Part shown: in pieces, positions 38,251 through 45,723 of the stretch
Layout: each line of letters opens with the position of its first letter
Position numbering within the stretch: the stretch's first letter is position 1
Source: Balneola sp.
GTDB lineage: Bacteria > Bacteroidota > Rhodothermia > Balneolales > Balneolaceae
NCBI GenBank assembly: GCA_002696035.1
Contig: NZQV01000010.1
Coordinates: forward strand, 310,001 to 374,000
DNA length: 64,000 bases
Reading direction: 5' to 3'
Made by a program: the position numbers and the translations under genes
The notes under the pieces: model-generated
What the model saw: only the letters and a program-made list of their open reading frames with translations
What the model was told of the DNA's origin: nothing
Databases searched by the model: none

Positions 38251-39228
38251 ATGAAAACAACTATGAAAGCGGCGGTTCATCATATCTACGGGGATGAAAG
38301 TACGATCCGGTTTGAACAGGTTCTGCTTAGAAAGCTTGAGGCCAGCGAAGTTTTAGTGAAGGTTGTTGCCACAACCGTCAATCGGACCGATTGTGCGTAT
38401 CTGACCGGTAAGCCGGTGATCATGCATTTGGTGGCAGGATTCAGAAAGCCCAGAAATCCCATAACAGGCTCTGATTTTGCGGGCACTGTTGAATCGGTAG
38501 GAGAGAAGGTGTCTAAGTTTAGAGCAGGAGATCGGGTGGTGGGTTTGGATGCGGATCAGTGTTCATCGCATGCCGAATATGTGATCATTTCAGAAGAAGA
38601 GGGAATCGCAAAGGTACCGGATGAATGTTCTTATGCAAAAGCGGCAGCTTCTATGGAAGGTGCACATTACGCATACAATTTTATCAAGCGAATTCCTGAC
38701 ATTCAGGGAAAGAGCATATTGGTAAATGGAGCAACCGGAGCCATCGGTTCAGCCGGTCTTCAATTCCTGAAATATCACGGGGCAAAAGTAACGGCAGTTT
38801 GTCGCACAGCGCATGATGCAATTGTCCGTGAGCTGGGAGCTGATGACATAATCCATTACGATCGAGAAGATTTTACCGAAGCAGACACTACCTTCGATGT
38901 TATTTTTGATGCGGTTGGTAAGAGTACTTTTGGGAAATGCCGGCGAGTATTGACTTCTCAGGGATTGTATATCTCCTCAGAATTTGGACCCAAAATTCAA
39001 AATCCGGTGCTTGCGTTGTTCACTCCTTTGAGAAAAGGACAACAAGTAAGATTTCCGATTCCAACCGATACAAATAAAAGCATAAGTTATGCACTGGAGC
39101 GTTTGAAGGATGGATCTTTCAAACCGCTGATTGACCGCGAATATGACTTTGAAGAGATCAAAGAAGCGTATCATTATGTGTTGAAGGGACAAAAGGTGGG
39201 TAATGTAGTTTTAAAATTCGACCACTAA
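38251..39228 (+). CDS. Zinc-independent MDR-family oxidoreductase (quinone reductase-like)
   Basis: A 325-aa medium-chain dehydrogenase/reductase. It has the GroES-like N-terminal domain (EVLVKVVATTVNRTDCAYL, GSDFAGTVESVGEKVSKFRAGDRV) and a Rossmann domain (SILVNGATGAIGSAGLQFLKY). Catalytic zinc ligands are not evident, as in the NADPH:quinone/enoyl reductase branch. The frame reads from TTG 38245; I chose ATG 38251, while ATG 38263 (MKAAVHHIYG) is equally plausible and closer to the family's usual start. It nearly abuts the convergent membrane hydrolase gene. Natural substrate not known. Confidence 0.88.
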   Translation: MKTTMKAAVHHIYGDESTIRFEQVLLRKLEASEVLVKVVATTVNRTDCAYLTGKPVIMHLVAGFRKPRNPITGSDFAGTVESVGEKVSKFRAGDRVVGLDADQCSSHAEYVIISEEEGIAKVPDECSYAKAAASMEGAHYAYNFIKRIPDIQGKSILVNGATGAIGSAGLQFLKYHGAKVTAVCRTAHDAIVRELGADDIIHYDREDFTEADTTFDVIFDAVGKSTFGKCRRVLTSQGLYISSEFGPKIQNPVLALFTPLRKGQQVRFPIPTDTNKSISYALERLKDGSFKPLIDREYDFEEIKEAYHYVLKGQKVGNVVLKFDH

Positions 39229-39229
39229 G

Positions 39230-40234
39230 CTAGTTTACTTCCTTGCCCAAGATCATATCCATAAAAGCAGTTCTGACCTCCGTTCCGGCATCACGATAAG
39301 TCCCAAATTCCACATGTTGATTCGTTTTCGTGGTATCAATTTCAATGCCCCAAAGAGGTGAAAGGGTGGTTGGCAGCATGGAGTATCTTCCATCGCCGAT
39401 CACATTTTTTTGATCAGGATGCCGGATGAGGATTCCATCCGAAAGCTTCGAAAACCGTTCAATATCCTGATATAGCGTGCTTCCTTTATACGTTTTGAAT
39501 ATTTCTCGCCACTGCAACAGAGGGGTACTTTCGCCTTCATAAATAACAAATTCAGAAAAAGGATCTAAACGAATTCCGGCAGAGTATAAAGTATCATCTG
39601 CTGTGTATTTTATACTCCAAAGCAGTTGGTTGGCAATGGTTGGCTTTACGATCAGTTGAGTGATCACGTGATCTTTGGAAGCAGCTATTTCCTCGGCTAC
39701 CGAAGTAGCTTTTTGTTGTTGAAAGAATCCAAAGCTTAGGTACACGATCATCCAGATGATGGCAATCCAGGCATAGATCTTTTTTCTTTTTATGAATGCC
39801 ATTCCAGTAAATATGATGACGCCCAGTGAAAAAACCGGATCAAAAACGGAGATGATATCCATTGAAAAGCGGTGATCTGTAAAGGGCCAGAGCAGCTGCA
39901 CGCCATAGCTGGTGAAGAAATCCGTAATGCCCGCCGTGGCATAGCCCGCCAGGCTGAACAAATAGGTTTGTTGCAGCGTGAGCCGTTTTTTTACAAACCA
40001 GTAAACCAGTACCGTTGCAATTAAAGCGCCAACCGGGATAAATAAAACAGAATGGGAAAACTGCCGGTGCATTTCAAGATTCAGCAAGGGATCGGAAGCG
40101 CTGGAGATGAATACATCCAGATCGGCCAGCATAGCAGAGGCCAGCCCCGTAAAAGCCGCAGCACGAAATTGATTTTTCTTTGCAAACGATTGCGAAGTGG
40201 TGGCTCCGATAAGTCCGTGGGTAACGGGGTCCAT
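39230..40234 (-). CDS. Membrane-bound YdjM-like metal-dependent hydrolase
   Basis: A 334-aa protein of the LexA-regulated/YdjM (DUF457) family. It opens with DPVTHGLIGATTS, and the conserved acidic/histidine stretches AMLADLDVFISS and HRQFSHSVLFIPVGA mark the putative metal site. Four or five hydrophobic helices occupy residues about 25-175, followed by a soluble C-terminal part. Members are inner-membrane proteins with poorly defined activity. It is convergent with the quinone-reductase-like gene (one base between stops) and diverges from the cassette region on its 5' side. Confidence 0.85.
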   Translation of the reverse strand: MDPVTHGLIGATTSQSFAKKNQFRAAAFTGLASAMLADLDVFISSASDPLLNLEMHRQFSHSVLFIPVGALIATVLVYWFVKKRLTLQQTYLFSLAGYATAGITDFFTSYGVQLLWPFTDHRFSMDIISVFDPVFSLGVIIFTGMAFIKRKKIYAWIAIIWMIVYLSFGFFQQQKATSVAEEIAASKDHVITQLIVKPTIANQLLWSIKYTADDTLYSAGIRLDPFSEFVIYEGESTPLLQWREIFKTYKGSTLYQDIERFSKLSDGILIRHPDQKNVIGDGRYSMLPTTLSPLWGIEIDTTKTNQHVEFGTYRDAGTEVRTAFMDMILGKEVN

Positions 40235-40385
40235 GGTTTGAAATCCGGGTTAACTGAAATTTATTTAAGAATGAATAGTAAGGAAATAGAAAAGGGAATG
40301 CATGGCCATAAAAGTTCTATAAACTTTTATTCAGCTGATTTATATGAACGTGTTTATTGAATTTTTTGGGAAAGAAATACCGATA

Positions 40386-40450
40386 ACCCATAAATATTAA
40401 AGAAATTGGGGACTGAATGATATACATTTATGGGTGATGAAATTTTCATC
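40386..40450. repeat. Two inverted repeats at the left edge of the cassette array
   Basis: ACCCATAAAT (40386-40395) pairs with ATTTATGGGT (40426-40435). GATGAAA (40436-40442) pairs with TTTCATC (40444-40450) around a single T. The second ends nine bases before the GTTAGTA that begins the first cassette. They could form part of an attI-like or secondary insertion site, or act as a terminator for the minus-strand region; neither is shown. Confidence 0.4.
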
Positions 40451-40492
40451 AATAATATGTTAGTACGCTTAATCTAAATTGGAGAGAATAAA

Positions 40493-40867
40493 ATGAGACA
40501 AAGTATCTTTTTTCTAATGTGCATCTGTTTTATTGTAATTTCTTGTTCTTCTCCGAATTCATCGGAAAACCCAGAATGGTTGGATGAGTTAATTCATGAA
40601 TACGAATCCGAGCCCGTTAGAAACCCTCCTTTAAGCATTTGGCAGTTCACGTATAAGGGACAAACAGTTTACTATGTCCCGCCTTACTGTTGTGATATAC
40701 CCGGACAACTATTTAATAAAGAAGGGGACTATATTTGTGCTCCAGATGGAGGATTTAGTGGGAATGGGGATGGAAAATGCCCTGATTTTTTTGAAGAAAA
40801 AAAAGATAAAAAATTGATTTGGGAAGACTCCAGGGAATATCATCAGCGTACTAACAAAGCGCATTAA
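40493..40867 (+). CDS. Small DUF6970-like lipoprotein, gene of cassette 1
   Basis: A 124-aa lipoprotein (lipobox VISC at C18) whose C-terminal half contains paired cysteines and a glycine-rich motif: CCDIPGQLFNKEGDYICAPDGGFSG. This resembles the small secreted DUF6970 family, function unknown. The start ATG has an upstream GGAGAG Shine-Dalgarno. It is the only gene of the first cassette: its 5' UTR begins a few bases after GTTAGTA, and its stop lies within attC1. Confidence 0.8.
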   Translation: MRQSIFFLMCICFIVISCSSPNSSENPEWLDELIHEYESEPVRNPPLSIWQFTYKGQTVYYVPPYCCDIPGQLFNKEGDYICAPDGGFSGNGDGKCPDFFEEKKDKKLIWEDSREYHQRTNKAH

Positions 40868-40971
40868 CTGGGACGCGGACGTGCCGTTGGTTTCCGATGT
40901 TGCTTGTTTTGAAATTTTAGCCGTTTATTAATTCATAATCTCCGCGCCCGTTATGCGCTGGGTCGTTAGTA
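40849..40971 (+). other. attC recombination site 1
   Basis: A 123-base imperfect palindrome. TACTAAC at 40849-40855 is the exact reverse complement of GTTAGTA at 40965-40971. Inside it, AAAGCGCATTAACTGGGACGCG pairs with the reverse complement of the right arm (about 40942-40960), with the extra bases that mark attC strand polarity. A less conserved middle separates the arms. The CTAACAAAGCG...CGCTGGGTCGTTAG layout is that of 59-base elements. Confidence 0.8.
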
Positions 40972-40985
40972 GGCTTTTAAATCAT

Positions 40986-41621
40986 ATGTCAAAACTCATA
41001 GCTTTTACTTCTCTCCTACTCTTTCTCTTTCAGGGAATCAAAGCACAAGATCATCTTGAACCAAGCACAAGTTTATTTGGGCTATATGATTTTGAATATG
41101 AATATGAGTCTCAAATTCGTGACACCCTTCTGAAAGGCCTTTCTGATTCTCCGGAGGTCCAAATAGTGATTACTCCATCATTCGGAAAAGAAATGGTTTT
41201 GCAACTTGAAAATGATCGCACCAATCAGGCCTTTACATTAATTACTCAAACTGGGTCTCACAGCATTTGGTATAATAATTATGAGGACAAGCCGAAGGAA
41301 ATTAAGATCAAGAGAATAGAAAAAGAGTTGTTAGAGGATGATTTTAAGTTAATCAAGGATCTATATAAGAGTGCTATTATGACTGTGAGATATCCTGATG
41401 AAAATATAATGGGGTTAGATGGTACTACTTACCAATTTGCAGTATCCGACTATGGAATAAAAACAGGTCAGACTTGGTCACCTAATGAGGAAAGTAGGAT
41501 GGGAAGACTCGTAGATATAACTCATAAACTTGTAGAGCTTTCTGAAAAACGTAGAAGATCAGTGCAACTAAGCTCTGAGTTAATTTCAGAAATAAATAAA
41601 CTAATAATTGAACTTCAATAA
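40986..41621 (+). CDS. Exported protein of unknown function, gene of cassette 2
   Basis: A 211-aa protein with a signal peptide (MSKLIAFTSLLLFLFQGIKAQD) and no recognised family. It is acidic and lysine/glutamate-rich, without transmembrane segments or clear catalytic motif. The open frame could begin at 40953 inside attC1, but the ATG at 40986 starts a normal signal peptide. It ends nine bases before attC2. Its AT-rich composition and poor resemblance to neighbours are typical of cassette genes. Confidence 0.78.
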   Translation: MSKLIAFTSLLLFLFQGIKAQDHLEPSTSLFGLYDFEYEYESQIRDTLLKGLSDSPEVQIVITPSFGKEMVLQLENDRTNQAFTLITQTGSHSIWYNNYEDKPKEIKIKRIEKELLEDDFKLIKDLYKSAIMTVRYPDENIMGLDGTTYQFAVSDYGIKTGQTWSPNEESRMGRLVDITHKLVELSEKRRRSVQLSSELISEINKLIIELQ

Positions 41622-41629
41622 AATCAGCC

Positions 41630-41754
41630 TACTAACAAAGCGTTTTAAATCGGACGCGGATGGAGTTCGATGGAACTTGATTGCCAGGAATTAATTTCGC
41701 TACTTCAAAAGTAAATCATAATCCCCGCGCCGTTTAAACGCTGGGTCGTTAAGT
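41630..41754 (+). other. attC recombination site 2
   Basis: A 125-base site. TACTAAC (41630-41636) begins it and GTTAAGT (41748-41754) ends it, matching the GTTRRRY core. The inner arms, AGCGTTTTAAATCGGACGCGG (left) and the complement of CCCCGCGCCGTTTAAACGCT (right), pair with bulges. It resembles attC1 in the outer arms but not in the middle. Confidence 0.8.
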
Positions 41755-41784
41755 GGCTCAATCAAACTTCTATCGTTTCGTTGA

Positions 41785-41812
41785 AATGTAAGTACATTGT
41801 AATTATATTACA
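41785..41812. promoter_or_regulatory. Paired palindromes upstream of the MazE/MazF genes
   Basis: AATGTA-AG-TACATT (41785-41798) is followed directly by TGTAAT-TAT-ATTACA (41798-41812), both perfect. They lie 28 bases before the ATG at 41840 and overlap a TTGAAA at 41781, compatible with a -35 box. Antitoxins of the AbrB type often repress through such palindromes. Autoregulation is inferred. Confidence 0.55.
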
Positions 41813-41839
41813 GTAACAATGCACACAACGGTCGAAGCC

Positions 41840-42097
41840 ATGAAAACAAAAATAATTCGTATTGGAAATTCTCAGGGGGTTCGAATTCCAAAACCCCTGA
41901 TTGAACAAAGTGGAATTACTGAAGAAATCGAGATGATTCTCAGAGACAATGAAATTGTTCTTCGTTCTGCTGAAACAATCCGAAAAGATTGGGAGGCGTC
42001 CTTCGAAAAAATGGCTGAAAAAGGTGATGATGTCTTATTCGATCAAGAAGAAATTGAAAAATCATCCGACTGGGATGAAACTGAGTGGACATGGTAG
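41840..42097 (+). CDS. MazE/AbrB-type antitoxin, first gene of cassette 3
   Basis: An 85-aa swapped-hairpin AbrB-type protein: MKTKIIRIGNSQGVRIPKPL is the DNA-binding N-terminus, and the acidic, tryptophan-bearing C-terminus (EIEKSSDWDETEWTW) would bind toxin. A start at 41819, adding seven residues, is also possible. The toxin start overlaps the last codons of this gene. Antitoxins of this class neutralise MazF and repress their own promoter. Confidence 0.88.
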   Translation: MKTKIIRIGNSQGVRIPKPLIEQSGITEEIEMILRDNEIVLRSAETIRKDWEASFEKMAEKGDDVLFDQEEIEKSSDWDETEWTW

Positions 42098-42426
42098 AAA
42101 GAAATCCGGAACGACGGTTTGAAGTACATCTGATTTCACTCGATCCGACAAAAGGTCCTGAAATCAGGAAAACTCGTCCTTGTGTCATCATTTCTCCCGA
42201 TGAAATGAATAAACATATCAGAACAGTCATTATCGCACCGATGACCTCCACAATCAAAAATTATCCAACGCGGGTCACGACTACATTTCAGGGCAAGAAA
42301 GGGCAGATTGTTTTAGATCAAATTCGCACAGTAGATAAAAGCCGTTTGATCAAAAAACTTGGCTCAATCAGCAGTTCAGCCGAAGAGAAAATACTCAGTG
42401 TGTTGCAAGAAATGTTTGCTCCGTAG
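42091..42426 (+). CDS. MazF-type endoribonuclease toxin, second gene of cassette 3
   Basis: A 111-aa MazF/PemK-family toxin. The fold landmarks are IRKTRPCVIISPDEMN, TVIIAPMTSTIKNYPTRV and GQIVLDQIRTVDKSRL, where the R/T/D residues of the active site lie. MazF toxins cut single-stranded mRNA at short motifs. ATG 42091 overlaps the antitoxin stop (42095-42097); a GTG at 42085 is an alternative. A toxin-antitoxin pair in a cassette would penalise loss of the array, as in large chromosomal integrons. Confidence 0.9.
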   Translation: MVERNPERRFEVHLISLDPTKGPEIRKTRPCVIISPDEMNKHIRTVIIAPMTSTIKNYPTRVTTTFQGKKGQIVLDQIRTVDKSRLIKKLGSISSSAEEKILSVLQEMFAP

Positions 42427-42434
42427 GTTCGCTC

Positions 42435-42524
42435 AATTAACCAGCGGCTCAAGCGGACGATTTTTTCGCTCCGGAGCTTTAACAAATTTGGTTGTCTTGC
42501 CGCTTACACGCCGGGCCGTTACCC
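42435..42524 (+). other. attC recombination site 3
   Basis: A 90-base site beginning AATTAAC (42435-42441) and ending GTTACCC (42518-42524). The arms AGCGGCTCAAGCGGACG (left) and the complement of CTTGCCGCTTACACGCCG (right) pair imperfectly. It is shorter than the other two and its middle differs. GTTACCC departs from GTTRRRY; the TTACCC part probably comes from the flanking chromosome, which would make this the right edge of the array. Confidence 0.72.
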
Positions 42525-42627
42525 TCGTTCTGCTGCGGAATGCCATATAGAGTCTCAGGCTCGTAATTATAATTCAGGTTTGATACAGGGGCACAGATCA
42601 TACCACATCAAATAACAGATACTCCAC

Positions 42628-43512
42628 ATGGCTAAAAAGATCATTCCGAAAATAATACTCGGCATTCTTGCTTCGGTGGGAATCATGGCGGCCGGTTTTT
42701 ATTTTTTCATTTTCGCCAATCCGATGCATCTGCACCATGCCAATCTCCTGAAGTGGATCCCGATACTTATCTGTTTTCCGGCATTATATGTAAGCGGGAA
42801 GATCAATTCAGAAACCCCTGTCTTATATCTGCCGTTATTGTTTATTCCTTTTGTCGTATTTGATCTGTTCGGCTTTCTTTATTTCCCATTCATTATGGTG
42901 TTGGCCATTACCGGGGCAGGGGCTTTACTCATTTCAAGACAAGAGATAAGCAAAAACCTCAAAGTAGTTTCCTCACTGTCAGTAGCCGGGATCTTCATCT
43001 ATTACCTGCTGGCTCAACCCATCATTCTGGAGCAAGAAGGGTTTGGTCGTAATGTGAATGGGGAGATCGTTAATGCAGCGGTGTTGTGGAATCCTTCTGA
43101 AGAAGGGCTACAGCCTCTGCCGGCTCACACCTTGGTGGATGAGGATAACCAAGAATTTCAGTTACAGAGCGTGTCTGGTAAAACACATTTCATTGCTTTT
43201 TGGGCCACTTGGTGCGGTCCGTGCCTCAAAGAAAAACCTCAACTGGATTCTTTGAAAGAGCGGTATAAAGAGGAGGTAGTATTTATCGATATATCCATTG
43301 ATGAAGACCAGGATAAGTGGAGAACATTTATCAACAAGCATAACCCGGCCGGACTACAACTCATCACAGATAACGTCCTTAAAACGAGGAGGGCTCTTAA
43401 TATCAGTTCACTTCCACTCCATTTTATTGTCAACGAAAAGGGCGAATACAATCCATTCACTTCGTTAGATCAGGCTGAGCAAGTACTTGTTAAAACCGTT
43501 GAGCAGGATTAG
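42628..43512 (+). CDS. TlpA-like thioredoxin-fold protein with N-terminal membrane domain
   Basis: A 294-aa protein. The first 130 residues hold about four hydrophobic helices; the rest is a periplasm-facing thioredoxin domain with the active site WCGPC (C196 and C199) in FIAFWATWCGPCLKE, and a cis-proline region (ISSLPLHFIVNEKG). It can exchange dithiols or disulfides, as TlpA/ResA proteins do in cytochrome or envelope protein maturation. It starts about 100 bases after the last attC. Confidence 0.88.
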   Translation: MAKKIIPKIILGILASVGIMAAGFYFFIFANPMHLHHANLLKWIPILICFPALYVSGKINSETPVLYLPLLFIPFVVFDLFGFLYFPFIMVLAITGAGALLISRQEISKNLKVVSSLSVAGIFIYYLLAQPIILEQEGFGRNVNGEIVNAAVLWNPSEEGLQPLPAHTLVDEDNQEFQLQSVSGKTHFIAFWATWCGPCLKEKPQLDSLKERYKEEVVFIDISIDEDQDKWRTFINKHNPAGLQLITDNVLKTRRALNISSLPLHFIVNEKGEYNPFTSLDQAEQVLVKTVEQD

Positions 43513-43649
43513 GATTCTTACCCTCATTCCGCTACAGAACCACCTCGTTCGGAGTGCCAAAACTGACCAGCCGGTCCGGGTAGATGCTCCTCATCTTATT
43601 CGATTGATGAATCAAAACAGCTCTGAAATGTTTCCTATCTTTAGAGCTT

Positions 43650-44600
43650 ATGAAGGAATCTCTCAAAAATGTAATTCTACAGGCGACCTCTGCAACGGCC
43701 ATTACCGATCAGGAATTAATACAGGAACTCTGGAGTGGCTATGGAAAGATCATCCGCATGGAACTTGACGGAGGCTCTGCCAAAAGCATCGTTGTTAAGC
43801 ATGTGCAGGCTGAGAAGGCAACCAACCATCCGAGGGGCTGGAATACGGATATCGGTCACCGCCGTAAGGTGAGATCGTACGAGGTGGAAACCGCCTGGTA
43901 TGAACGCTACAGTTCTGATAGCAAAGCCCGGCTCCCCAACTGCCATACCGTGCATCATCAAGAGGAAGAGGTGATCATTGTTCTGGAAGACCTCGACGCC
44001 TCCGGCTACCCGCTCAGAAAAACAAAAGTGGACTGGAATGACATTGATGCCGTTCTTCACTGGCTGGCTGACTTTCATGCAAGCTTCATGGGAGTTCATC
44101 ACGATGGCTTGTGGAATACAGGTACCTACTGGCATCTCGAAACGCGTCCCCAGGAACTGGAAGCACTAAGTGATGCGCACCTGAAAAAAGCAGCTAAGGC
44201 TATCGATCAGAAGCTTAGTAGCTGCTCTTATCAGACCTTTGTACATGGTGATGCAAAGCTGGCTAATTTCTGTTTTTCCGGTACAGGCGAAGTGGCTGCC
44301 GTTGATTTCCAATACACAGGAGGTGGATGCGGCATGAAGGATATAGCCTATTTCATCGGAAGCTGCCTGGATGAGGAGGACTGCGAACAGCTGGAATCAA
44401 AAATTCTGGATACGTATTTCGGGTACCTGCATCAGTCCCTTGGAGGCCGTGACGAAGCACTGGAAAACGAGTGGCGACCTCTGTACCGGGTAGCATGGGC
44501 CGATTTCCATCGCTTTCTAAAAGGTTGGAGCCCGGGACACTGGAAGATCAACAGCTACAGCGAAAAAGTAACCAAAGAAGTCATAGATCAACTGTTATGA
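43650..44600 (+). CDS. Kinase-like phosphotransferase (APH/ecdysteroid-kinase-like)
   Basis: A 316-aa protein with the protein-kinase-like fold of small-molecule kinases. The catalytic loop is [18 protein letters not shown] (HGD plus N) and the metal-binding segment is VDFQYTGGG, in place of DFG. The N-lobe contains a possible ATP lysine in [11 protein letters not shown]. Such enzymes phosphorylate hydroxyl compounds such as choline, aminoglycosides or sugar derivatives. The substrate is unknown. The stop overlaps the next start (ATGA), pairing it with a phosphatase of the inositol-phosphate family. Confidence 0.78.
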   Translation: MKESLKNVILQATSATAITDQELIQELWSGYGKIIRMELDGGSAKSIVVKHVQAEKATNHPRGWNTDIGHRRKVRSYEVETAWYERYSSDSKARLPNCHTVHHQEEEVIIVLEDLDASGYPLRKTKVDWNDIDAVLHWLADFHASFMGVHHDGLWNTGTYWHLETRPQELEALSDAHLKKAAKAIDQKLSSCSYQTFVHGDAKLANFCFSGTGEVAAVDFQYTGGGCGMKDIAYFIGSCLDEEDCEQLESKILDTYFGYLHQSLGGRDEALENEWRPLYRVAWADFHRFLKGWSPGHWKINSYSEKVTKEVIDQLL

Positions 44601-45433
44601 ATTTAAATGAACTCAAGAATACTGCCATCGAAGCTGCATTGGCAGCAGGTCGGATCATAAAGTCCTACATGGATACCGAAATTACGCTGGTGGAAAAAGG
44701 CGGGGGCAGTAATTATGCCTCACAAGTGGTAACCAAAGTGGATAAAGAGTGTGAAGATGAGATCCTTTCATACTTATTGCCGGCTTGCGAAAAATACGAT
44801 CTGGCGTTGCTAACGGAGGAAACCGAAGACGACGGCAGTCGCTTCGAAAAGGATTACTTCTGGTGTGTGGATCCCATCGACGGAACCCTGGCTTTCGCCC
44901 GTAAGCAACCGTGGTTTTCAGTATCCATTGCCCTGGTTTCCAAAGAAGGGGAACCGGTGATCGGGGTGATCTACGACCCCAGCACTGAAACTTTGTATCA
45001 TGGAGCAAAAGGTCATGGGGTATATCGCAATAATGAACTCTTGCAAATACCTGAACAGAACGACTATCTGACGCACGTAACCGATAAGCCGTTAACCCAA
45101 ACTTCCCGCCCGGACGAGCTGATGCAACTGCTGCATGATAAAGTGGATGATCTGGATCTTTCAGGATTAAAAGTGATTCAGGGTGGAGGCTCGGTGCTGA
45201 ATGCCATTACCGTGCTGAAAAATCCGCCTTCCTGTATGATCAAGCATCCTAAAACCGAAACCGGGGGCGGCAGTTTATGGGATTATGCCGCTACGGCCTG
45301 CCTGTTCCAAGAACTCGGCTACCGCGTTACCAACTTTGAGGGCGAACCACTAGATCTAAATAGAGCAGACAGCACGTATATGCATCATGAAGGAATATAC
45401 TTTGAATGCGTGCCGGGCGGGAAAGCTGAGTAG
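44597..45433 (+). CDS. Inositol-monophosphatase-superfamily phosphatase (CysQ-like)
   Basis: A 278-aa Li+-sensitive phosphatase family member. Metal-binding motifs are TEETED (about 73-78), the signature [14 protein letters not shown], and [19 protein letters not shown] near the C-terminus. The family includes CysQ (PAP phosphatase), inositol monophosphatase and fructose-1,6-bisphosphatase types; the sequence does not settle which. The longer frame from 44471 lies inside the kinase gene, whereas ATG 44597 overlaps its stop. Coupling to a kinase suggests opposing or sequential phosphate chemistry on one metabolite (inference). Confidence 0.85.
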   Translation: MNLNELKNTAIEAALAAGRIIKSYMDTEITLVEKGGGSNYASQVVTKVDKECEDEILSYLLPACEKYDLALLTEETEDDGSRFEKDYFWCVDPIDGTLAFARKQPWFSVSIALVSKEGEPVIGVIYDPSTETLYHGAKGHGVYRNNELLQIPEQNDYLTHVTDKPLTQTSRPDELMQLLHDKVDDLDLSGLKVIQGGGSVLNAITVLKNPPSCMIKHPKTETGGGSLWDYAATACLFQELGYRVTNFEGEPLDLNRADSTYMHHEGIYFECVPGGKAE

Positions 45434-45471
45434 TACGATATTTGTGGTTTATTTTTAATTGTACTTGTTAC

Positions 45472-45598
45472 GAACCTCAGGTTCATAATGCATAGAAAGG
45501 AACTGCTGGTTCCATTGAATTGATAAGTCAACCAATAAGCCATTAAACACCATTTTGAACCGGCGGTTCTGGCAGGCATTCCTCCGAATTCTCGGAGG
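45472..45598. repeat. Cluster of four short hairpins
   Basis: Within 130 bases lie GAACCTCAGGTTC (45472-45484), GGAAC/GTTCC (45499-45513), GAACC/GGTTC (45557-45569) and CCTCCGA/TCGGAGG (45581-45598, loop ATTC). The first three share a GAAC-x-GTTC theme. They sit between the CysQ-like gene and the histidine kinase gene. None has a T-run, so they are not obvious intrinsic terminators; a protein-binding or mRNA-structuring role is possible. Confidence 0.45.
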
Positions 45599-45723
45599 CC
45601 GTTGGGAACGGGATGAACGCTTGTCTTGTATTTATCTCTTCTGAGATTTGGCAGGTATTATTTTAAAGTATTTGTCCATTTCTGCCGATAATAACCTTGT
45701 TTCAGCTATAATTTAATCCCTGT

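Larger units (their letters stand above)
40459..42524 (+). mobile_element. Integron-type gene-cassette array with three attC sites and no integrase in the window
   Basis: Three plus-strand cassettes lie head to tail, each ending in an attC-like site. Using the integron cut between G and TT, they span about 40460-40965, 40966-41748 and 41749-42518. Left-edge GTTAGTA at 40459 matches the half-sites of the array; the right edge is GTTACCC at 42518. The cassettes hold a DUF6970-like lipoprotein gene, an unknown exported protein gene and a MazE/MazF pair. All genes point the same way, and the first stop codon falls inside its attC, which is typical of cassettes. No tyrosine-recombinase gene is encoded in the window, so the array fits the CALIN class. 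Confidence 0.8.

Noticed and set aside
40235-40458. Possible integrase gene or attI upstream of the array
   Set aside because: The gap is only about 220 bases, too short for intI, and no integrase domain is encoded on either strand in the window; the next gene upstream is YdjM-like.
44471-44596. N-terminal extension of the CysQ-like phosphatase
   Set aside because: The extension lies inside the kinase-like gene in another frame, and the ATG at 44597 that overlaps the kinase stop gives a normal family start.
45434-45723. Another attC-like site between the CysQ-like and histidine kinase genes
   Set aside because: The short hairpins have no attC arms and no GTTRRRY-like cores at the expected spacing.
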